A stretch of DNA of 8,899 nt from an uncultured Oscillospiraceae bacterium. GTDB taxonomy: Bacteria; Bacillota; Clostridia; Oscillospirales; Acutalibacteraceae. Made by a program: the position numbers and the translations under genes. Every line of letters starts with the position of its first letter. Position 1 is the stretch's first letter. The stretch covers positions 1 to 8,899 of the forward strand of contig URYX01000066.1 in assembly GCA_900552225.1 (NCBI GenBank), in the 5' to 3' direction. Shown here piece by piece: positions 1 through 4,212 of this stretch. The notes under the pieces are model-generated. The model did no database searches and was not told where the DNA came from. It worked only from the letters and a program-made list of their open reading frames with translations.

Positions 1-89
1 ATCCATCTGGGGAGGCGCCAGCGGCGGTCTGCGGGTCATCCTGCGTCCGCACAGCAGCCTTACGCTCACGGCAATGCAGTTCGTGAACG
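1..89 (+). repeat. Direct DNA repeat, copy 1 (partner 517-605)
   Basis: These 89 bases match 517-605 with four mismatches (positions 56, 64, 73 and 74 against 572, 580, 589 and 590), about 95% identity. The offset is 516 bases, exactly 172 codons, so the repeat is in frame and marks one full domain unit of the surface protein. The left edge of the repeat lies outside the window. Confidence 0.95.
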
Positions 90-1306
90 GCGAGGTCATC
101 GAGGAGCCGTTCGAGGGCTCCGTGATCTATAAGAACGAGGCCGGCGGGAAGCAGTACCGCACCGTGAAGAACGGCAGCCTGCTGGTGCCGGACGTGTCGC
201 TGAATAACGGCGGCAACCTGACGGATTGGTCGGCGGAGGCACCCTATGTGCTGCGCAACGACACCGACGAGGACATTGCCACCTACATCGATACCTTTAC
301 GGGCAGCGATAAGCAGACCCGGACGGCGATTGCGTGCCCGGCGGGCGCCAAGCTGTATTACAAGCTGACGGTGACGGGCAATACCGCAGTGGTGCAGCCG
401 AAGGCGGAAAACGGTGACGTGGAGCACCTGCTGACCACGACCTGCACCGGCAAAGCGCTGGAGGCGACCAACTACGGCATCACCGAGGGCAGCTATGAGG
501 GCGTGCTGGAGGTCGAATCCATCTGGGGAGGCGCCAGCGGCGGTCTGCGGGTCATCCTGCGTCCGCACAGCGGCCTTACCCTCACGGCGCTGCAGTTCGT
601 GAACGAGGAGGAATACGTGCCCGAGCAGCCGGAACAGCCCGAGCAGCCGGTCAAGAAGGTGCTGAAGGACCTGCTGCCGAAGAACGCCGACGGATTTTCC
701 GGCGAGCTCGGAGAGGCCGGAGCGCTTCTGACGTTTGAGGACGGAAAGGTGCTCCTGACCGTGCGCGAGGGCAAGGAGGGCGCCGCGACCGTGGCCTATT
801 TTGACTATAAGGCCCTCGGAGAAAAGGATAAGTTCCTGCTGTGCTATGACTTCACGGTAAAGGGCGGCACAGCCTCCGTGACGCTGTGCGCCGGCATGAA
901 CGGGGAAGAAAAGTCCCGCACGTTTGCCAACGGCGAAACCAGCCTGAACCTGACCGAGCGTATCGCGGAGGTGGCCGGCATCGAGCCCGTGATGAACGGG
1001 AATCTGGCGGTGCTGCAGCTTCCGGAGGGCTCCTATCAGGGTGTGCTGGATCTCTCGGATGTAATTCCGGAATCCTTCAAGACGGAGGGCTATGCCTGGT
1101 GGACGACCAGCCTTGGCTCGGCCGATACGGAGATCGAGCTGCGCGAGCTGAGCTTTGCCAGCGGCGTCGAGGCCTCTCCGAAGGCGGAGAAGCCCGGCAA
1201 TCCCGAGGAACCCGTACCGGCCGGTGAGGCGGCTCCGGCGGCCGTAGCCGTGGCTGCGGTGCTGTCGGCGGCGGCTCTGGCGGCGGCTTACCGAAAAAAA
1301 CACTGA
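2..1306 (+). CDS. Multi-domain cell-surface protein with repeated domain and C-terminal membrane anchor (5' end outside the window)
   Basis: I do not recognise this protein. The reading frame is open from base 2 to the TGA at 1304-1306 (434 visible residues), so it is the C-terminal part of a larger protein. Three homologous units are visible: the tail of unit A (about 2-115), unit B (about 116-615) and unit C (about 650-1185). Shared landmarks are a YxLTV or YDFTV strand, a G-S-Y-x-G-V-L segment and a final L-x-F-V or L-S-F-A strand. A PEQPEQPEQP linker separates B from C. Only unit C has the VAGIEPV segment seen in the single units of the next two proteins. After a Pro/Glu-rich linker come an Ala/Val-rich hydrophobic helix and a YRKKH tail, so the protein is probably held in the membrane facing outward. 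No LPXTG motif precedes the helix. The domains look like beta-sandwich binding modules, perhaps for carbohydrate, but that is inference from strand patterning and neighbouring enzymes. Confidence 0.85.
   Translation, partial: SIWGGASGGLRVILRPHSSLTLTAMQFVNGEVIEEPFEGSVIYKNEAGGKQYRTVKNGSLLVPDVSLNNGGNLTDWSAEAPYVLRNDTDEDIATYIDTFTGSDKQTRTAIACPAGAKLYYKLTVTGNTAVVQPKAENGDVEHLLTTTCTGKALEATNYGITEGSYEGVLEVESIWGGASGGLRVILRPHSGLTLTALQFVNEEEYVPEQPEQPEQPVKKVLKDLLPKNADGFSGELGEAGALLTFEDGKVLLTVREGKEGAATVAYFDYKALGEKDKFLLCYDFTVKGGTASVTLCAGMNGEEKSRTFANGETSLNLTERIAEVAGIEPVMNGNLAVLQLPEGSYQGVLDLSDVIPESFKTEGYAWWTTSLGSADTEIELRELSFASGVEASPKAEKPGNPEEPVPAGEAAPAAVAVAAVLSAAALAAAYRKKH
517..605 (+). repeat. Direct DNA repeat, copy 2 (partner 1-89)
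   Basis: This is the second copy of the in-frame repeat at 1-89, encoding the end of unit B from SIWGGASGG to LQFVN. Downstream the copies diverge at once: copy 1 leads into unit B and copy 2 into the PEQP linker. Confidence 0.95.
1160..1181 (+). repeat. 22-base identical segment shared by surface genes 1 and 2 (partner 1980-2001)
   Basis: Bases 1160-1181 are identical to 1980-2001 and encode SGVEASP at the end of the shared domain in both proteins. Identity at silent positions supports recent common descent or gene conversion. Confidence 0.9.
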
Positions 1307-1310
1307 ACAC

Positions 1311-1330
1311 TCCGGCTGAGCTCAGTCGGA
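1311..1330. repeat. 20-base near-perfect palindrome just after surface gene 1
   Basis: The ten-base arms 1311-1320 and 1321-1330 are complementary except for one position, which would be a G-U pair in RNA. It begins five bases after the stop codon. The half-site TCCGGCTG recurs in a palindrome at 2412-2427 before the third surface gene. No T-run follows, so it is not a standard terminator for + strand transcription. It could be an mRNA hairpin or a protein-binding site. Confidence 0.55.
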
Positions 1331-1333
1331 AAA

Positions 1334-1384
1334 GGCGGCTTCCGGTCGGATGTCATCCGAAGCCCGTCCGGCCGGAAAGCCGCC
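1334..1384 (+). other. Long intergenic stem-loop ahead of surface gene 2
   Basis: GGCGGCTTCCGG (1334-1345) pairs with CCGGAAAGCCGCC (1372-1384), leaving a single bulged base. A smaller inner stem pairs TCGGAT (1346-1351) with ATCCGA (1355-1360). The structure ends 20 bases before the start codon and has no T-run after it. In the transcript it could limit read-through, protect an RNA end or mark a processing site between genes 1 and 2. Confidence 0.5.
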
Positions 1385-1403
1385 GCTGCAGAGGGGAGTT
1401 TCA

Positions 1404-2252
1404 ATGATGAAAGGAATCAGACGGCTGACCGTTTTGCTGGCAGTCTGCGCGCTGTGTTTGTGCGGCGCATGGACGGGCTCGGCGGAGCGGGTTGTCGAGT
1501 TTGACATGATGGAGCCGGATCATTGGTCCGGCGAGACGCACGACATTATCAAGTATTCGTATGAGGACGGAGTCCATACCTTTTCGCGGAAGGGCCTGCT
1601 CGACGGCGGAGCCCAGGTGGTCTACTTCTCGCCGGAGTACCACAAAAACTGGCTGCTGTCCTATGACTTTGAGCTGGACGGCGAGCTGCTGTATATCGGC
1701 ATTATCCATGTGACGGTCGGGGACAACGTGGACAGCCCGGAGCGGATGTTCCTGAACGGCAAGCCCGAGATCCAGCTGGCGGAAAAAATGGCCGCCGTGG
1801 CCGGTATCGAGCCGATTGTGCACGAGTCGGACAACGGGGATACCACCTATCTGCCCGGCGGTCACTACAAGGGCGTGATCGATGTTTCGGATCTGATCCC
1901 GGACGGGTTCAAGTATCTGCAGCATGCCTACATCGGCTTTACGGGCAAAAAGGTGACAGTGCGTGATTTCTCGTTCGTGAGCGGCGTCGAGGCCTCTCCG
2001 ACCGTTATTCCGACGACCACCACCAAGGCAACAACGACCACCTCGGCCGTTGCCACCGCCACGATCACGGAGTCGAAGGCGGACGCCGCCGCAACGACCG
2101 CCGCCAACGGGACGACTGCCGCGACTGCGGCTGCGAACGATGTGCCGTCGTCCCTGTCGGTGGGAGCCATTGTCGGGATCGCTGCGGCTGCGGTTGTTAT
2201 CCTTGGCGGAGCTGCCGTCGGGATTGTGCTGCTGCGGAAGAAAAAGAAATAA
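1404..2252 (+). CDS. Secreted single-domain surface protein with Thr/Ala linker and membrane anchor
   Basis: I do not recognise this protein by name. The in-frame ATG at 1350 is rejected, because starting at 1404 (or 1407) puts a clean signal peptide first and places ATG 5-8 bases after the GGGGAG at 1393-1398. The product is 282 residues. Residues 1-27 form a Sec signal peptide (MMKGIRR, hydrophobic core, GSA before E28). Residues about 28-199 are the shared domain, with LLSYDFELDG, AAVAGIEP, YKGVIDVSDLIPDGF and the closing FSFVSGVEASP. Residues about 200-248 are a low-complexity Thr/Ala linker. Residues about 255-277 are a hydrophobic helix followed by RKKKK, giving an outward-facing, membrane-anchored topology. 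There is no LPXTG motif. The domain aligns with unit C of the preceding gene and with the next gene over its whole length. A carbohydrate-binding or adhesion role is inferred only. Confidence 0.85.
   Translation: MMKGIRRLTVLLAVCALCLCGAWTGSAERVVEFDMMEPDHWSGETHDIIKYSYEDGVHTFSRKGLLDGGAQVVYFSPEYHKNWLLSYDFELDGELLYIGIIHVTVGDNVDSPERMFLNGKPEIQLAEKMAAVAGIEPIVHESDNGDTTYLPGGHYKGVIDVSDLIPDGFKYLQHAYIGFTGKKVTVRDFSFVSGVEASPTVIPTTTTKATTTTSAVATATITESKADAAATTAANGTTAATAAANDVPSSLSVGAIVGIAAAAVVILGGAAVGIVLLRKKKK
1980..2001 (+). repeat. 22-base identical segment shared with surface gene 1 (partner 1160-1181)
   Basis: This is the second copy of the SGVEASP-coding segment. In this gene it sits exactly where the shared domain ends and the Thr-rich linker begins. 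Confidence 0.9.
2130..2190 (+). repeat. Conserved anchor-coding segment, copy 1 (partner 3119-3179)
   Basis: This 61-base segment matches 3119-3179 with five mismatches. It encodes the end of the linker and the start of the membrane helix (PSSLSxGAIVGIAAA). Similarity drops in the second half of the helix. Confidence 0.9.
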
Positions 2253-2279
2253 GAATACGCTGTGATGTACTGCTTTCGG

Positions 2280-2312
2280 CATTTCCCGCCGCATCGGTTT
2301 CGGCGGGAAATG
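2280..2312 (+). other. Perfect 12-bp intergenic hairpin after surface gene 2
   Basis: CATTTCCCGCCG (2280-2291) and CGGCGGGAAATG (2301-2312) are exact reverse complements around a nine-base loop, 27 bases after the TAA stop. No T-run follows on either strand, so it does not fit a standard intrinsic terminator. It could stabilise the 3' end of the upstream message or partly attenuate transcription into the next gene. The rest of the 2253-2449 gap shows no convincing promoter. Confidence 0.65.
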
Positions 2313-2411
2313 TCCGGACGGCAGAGGAAAATCCGTCGAAAGGCGGCGGGCTTTCTTCTGCAGTTCGCCGGCTCTGCGGGGATAGGGCCGCCGGAACGGG
2401 AGAATGGAAGC

Positions 2412-2427
2412 TCCGGCTGCAGCCGGA
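2412..2427. repeat. 16-base perfect palindrome ahead of surface gene 3
   Basis: TCCGGCTG followed by its exact complement CAGCCGGA. It sits nine bases before the AGGAG ribosome-binding site of the next gene. It shares the TCCGGCTG half-site with the palindrome at 1311-1330. In RNA it could form a short stem with a TGCA loop; in DNA it could bind a dimeric protein. Confidence 0.55.
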
Positions 2428-2436
2428 ATCGGAAAG

Positions 2437-2441
2437 AGGAG
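2437..2441 (+). promoter_or_regulatory. Ribosome-binding site deciding the start of surface gene 3
   Basis: AGGAG lies two bases from the ATG at 2444 but eight bases from the ATG at 2450. The second spacing is the normal one, so translation most likely starts at 2450. Confidence 0.6.
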
Positions 2442-2449
2442 AAATGAAC

Positions 2450-3244
2450 ATGAAAACAATGAAACGGTGTGCGGCGCTGCTGCTTTGCCTGTCCGTCCTG
2501 GTGCTCGGCGCGGCCGTATCGGCTTCCGCGGAGGAGGCCGTAGCCTTTGATTTCTTCGGGAAGCTGGCGATGGACAGCTATTCGGAATCTGAGAGCTCGT
2601 CCCGGTTTACGCTGCTGGACGAGGGCGGGTTCTCGGTCAGACCAAAAACCTCGCTGTCGAGCGGCGGCAGCGCAATCGTGTATCTTCCGTCCACGACCTA
2701 TCAGAGCGACTGGCTGTTTGCCTACGATGTGGAATTTGAATCCAACGGAGATCCGGAGGATTCCCTCTACCTGGTGCTGTGCACATGGGGTGAGAACCGC
2801 TTTCTGAACGATACGCGCGATATCCCGCTGTCCGAGCTGCTTCCGAAGATTGCCGGTGTCGATCCCGTGATGAAGACCGACGACAAGGGCAACCCGCAGG
2901 CGCAGATTCCGGCCGGCCATTATCAGGGAATCATCGACCTGAGCGAGTACATTCCGGAGGGCTTTGATCAGTTCAGCCACCTGGGCGCGTGGTATACGGG
3001 CAAAAGGCTGACGGTGCGCCGTCTGGAGTTTGTGACCGGAGCTGAGGTGACCCCGCCGGCCACGACGACTCAGGCGACTACGACCGCAAACGGAACGTCC
3101 GCCGCAACCGCAACTGAGGCTGCGAACGGTGAGCCGTCGTCCCTGTCGGCGGGAGCCATTGTCGGAATCGCTGCGGCGGTGGTGGTGCCCGTCGGTATCT
3201 GTGTGGCGGTCTGTTTCCTGGTGCGCAGAAAAAAGAAGCAGTAA
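2450..3244 (+). CDS. Secreted single-domain surface protein, paralogue of the preceding gene
   Basis: I do not recognise this protein by name. The ATG at 2450 is preferred over the in-frame ATG at 2444 because of AGGAG spacing; the product is 264 residues. Residues 1-27 are a Sec signal peptide (MKTMKR, Leu/Val-rich core, ASA before E28). Residues about 28-200 are the shared domain: LFAYDVEFES, the IAGVDPVMK segment, YQGIIDLSEYIPEGF and the closing LEFVTGAEVTP. A Thr/Ala linker (about 201-232) leads to a hydrophobic helix (about 236-258) and an RRKKKQ tail; no LPXTG motif is present. The anchor DNA is nearly the same as in the previous gene, while the domain has diverged clearly in sequence, so the anchor was copied or kept more strictly than the domain. 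The protein is probably membrane-held and outward-facing. Binding of a glycan is a guess from context. Confidence 0.85.
   Translation: MKTMKRCAALLLCLSVLVLGAAVSASAEEAVAFDFFGKLAMDSYSESESSSRFTLLDEGGFSVRPKTSLSSGGSAIVYLPSTTYQSDWLFAYDVEFESNGDPEDSLYLVLCTWGENRFLNDTRDIPLSELLPKIAGVDPVMKTDDKGNPQAQIPAGHYQGIIDLSEYIPEGFDQFSHLGAWYTGKRLTVRRLEFVTGAEVTPPATTTQATTTANGTSAATATEAANGEPSSLSAGAIVGIAAAVVVPVGICVAVCFLVRRKKKQ
3119..3179 (+). repeat. Conserved anchor-coding segment, copy 2 (partner 2130-2190)
   Basis: This is the second copy of the linker-and-helix DNA segment, with five mismatches in 61 bases against 2130-2190. Confidence 0.9.
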
Positions 3245-3286
3245 AGCGGGAAAAACGGACACGGAAAACTGAGTGAGGGAAAAGGC

Positions 3287-3293
3287 GGAGGTG
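3287..3293 (+). promoter_or_regulatory. Ribosome-binding site supporting a GTG start
   Basis: GGAGGTG is a near-ideal anti-16S match, with the GGAGG core ending six bases before GTG at 3298. No in-frame ATG lies near it, so GTG is the likely start. The 53-base gap from the previous stop holds no visible terminator or promoter, which suggests read-through from the surface genes. Confidence 0.75.
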
Positions 3294-3297
3294 CGGC

Positions 3298-4212
3298 GTG
3301 AATCGAACACAGACAGGAAAGGAAAGGTGCCGTCTGCAGACGGAGCGGCCGGTGGCTACTTGGGTGTGGAACGTGTTTCAATATATGGTCAACCCCAAAA
3401 AGCTGTTCCGTTTTTGCCGCGAAAACGGCGTGACGGAGCTGTATCTGTATATCAAGGAGGAGCTGACGGGCGCCTGTATGGCGCGCTTTATCCGCCAGTG
3501 CCATGAAAACGGCATCCGGGCGATTGCTCTGTGCGGAGAGCCGGAATGGGGCCTTTCGAACGGCCGCCCGCTGTATGAACGCTGCATGGAGCAGGTAGAC
3601 CGTATTCAGAAGGCCTGCGGCGACGGCCCGGGCTTTGCCGCGCTTCATTTTGACGTGGCCCCGTATCAGCTGTATGTGATGGCGGCCGCCCTTGGCAAGC
3701 AGAAGATGGCAGACCGGATTCTGGAGCTGCTGTACGATGCCCGGGGGAAGGCGGATGCGCTCGGACTGCCGCTGGAATGGGATATTCCGGTGTGGTATTC
3801 GGAATACGAGGATGAGAAAAACGGCTGCACCCTGGCGGACACCATTCTGAAGGTGTGCGACCGGGTGACGGTGATGGGCTTCCGCAATAGCTTTTCTCAG
3901 CAGTGGGAGCGGCTGCAGAATATTTTAAAATCCGCCAAGCGCTTCGGCACACCGCTGATGATCGGCTACGAGACGATCGATTCCCCGGAGGCGCACAACG
4001 ACTACGGACACAGTGCGCTGACGTATTACGGCTTCGGCAAGCGGTATCTGTACCGCTCCATGTACCGTATGGAAAAGAGTATTGTGGCATTCGGATTAGA
4101 GGATTTCGGCTTTGCCGTCCACGATGTCTCCCGTTGGCAGACATTGAGCGAGGAGACCTTGCCGGATTACAGGGAGGAACTGGAACATGAGCTGCAACTG
4201 GAACATGCTTGA
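3298..4212 (+). CDS. Cytosolic TIM-barrel-like protein, barrel paralogue 1, with an altered putative active site
   Basis: This 304-residue protein has no signal peptide and no membrane helix, so it should act in the cytosol. I cannot name its family. It aligns by eye along its length with the lipoprotein at 6850 and the partial gene at 8222. The shared landmarks look like successive strands of a TIM barrel: W22-V-W24, NGVTELYLY (from N43), GIRAIALCGEPEW, ALHFDVAP (D119), LPLEWD (D162), VTVMGFRN, GYET (E225) and FGFAVHD (H275). In the other two proteins the fourth landmark reads H-x-D-x-E; here the Glu is Ala121. If that Glu is catalytic, this copy may be inactive, changed in specificity or a partner subunit. 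It starts at GTG with a strong ribosome-binding site and overlaps the GH94 gene by 26 bases, so the two products probably work together. A glycosidase-like role is inference. Confidence 0.85.
   Translation: MNRTQTGKERCRLQTERPVATWVWNVFQYMVNPKKLFRFCRENGVTELYLYIKEELTGACMARFIRQCHENGIRAIALCGEPEWGLSNGRPLYERCMEQVDRIQKACGDGPGFAALHFDVAPYQLYVMAAALGKQKMADRILELLYDARGKADALGLPLEWDIPVWYSEYEDEKNGCTLADTILKVCDRVTVMGFRNSFSQQWERLQNILKSAKRFGTPLMIGYETIDSPEAHNDYGHSALTYYGFGKRYLYRSMYRMEKSIVAFGLEDFGFAVHDVSRWQTLSEETLPDYREELEHELQLEHA
4171..4178 (+). promoter_or_regulatory. Ribosome-binding site inside the upstream gene, fixing the GH94 start
   Basis: AGGGAGGA lies within the coding sequence of the preceding gene, eight bases before the ATG at 4187. 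This favours 4187 over the in-frame ATG at 4205 and shows that the 26-base overlap is real. Confidence 0.7.

Noticed and set aside
619..650. PEQPEQPEQP stretch as a tandem-repeat array or CRISPR-like element
   Set aside because: It is a short in-frame proline-rich linker between two protein domains with no spacers.
74..1306. ATG at 74 as the start of the first gene
   Set aside because: The frame is open upstream to base 2, and the second copy of the repeat has CTG at this spot. The ATG is an internal codon and the gene begins outside the window.
1350..1403. N-terminal extension of surface gene 2 from ATG 1350
   Set aside because: It would put a polar 18-residue stretch before a clear signal peptide, it overlaps a stem-loop, and it ignores the well-placed GGGGAG before 1404/1407.
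1311..2312. Intergenic hairpins as intrinsic terminators
   Set aside because: None has a T-run immediately after the stem on the + strand. The T-rich stretch on the - strand near 1293-1301 comes from Lys codons of gene 1, and there is no - strand gene for it to end.
1401..3310. Overlapping - strand open frames across surface genes 2 and 3 (352 and 460 codons)
   Set aside because: They are low-complexity antisense shadows that cross the intergenic hairpins. The + strand proteins have signal peptides, shared domains and anchors.
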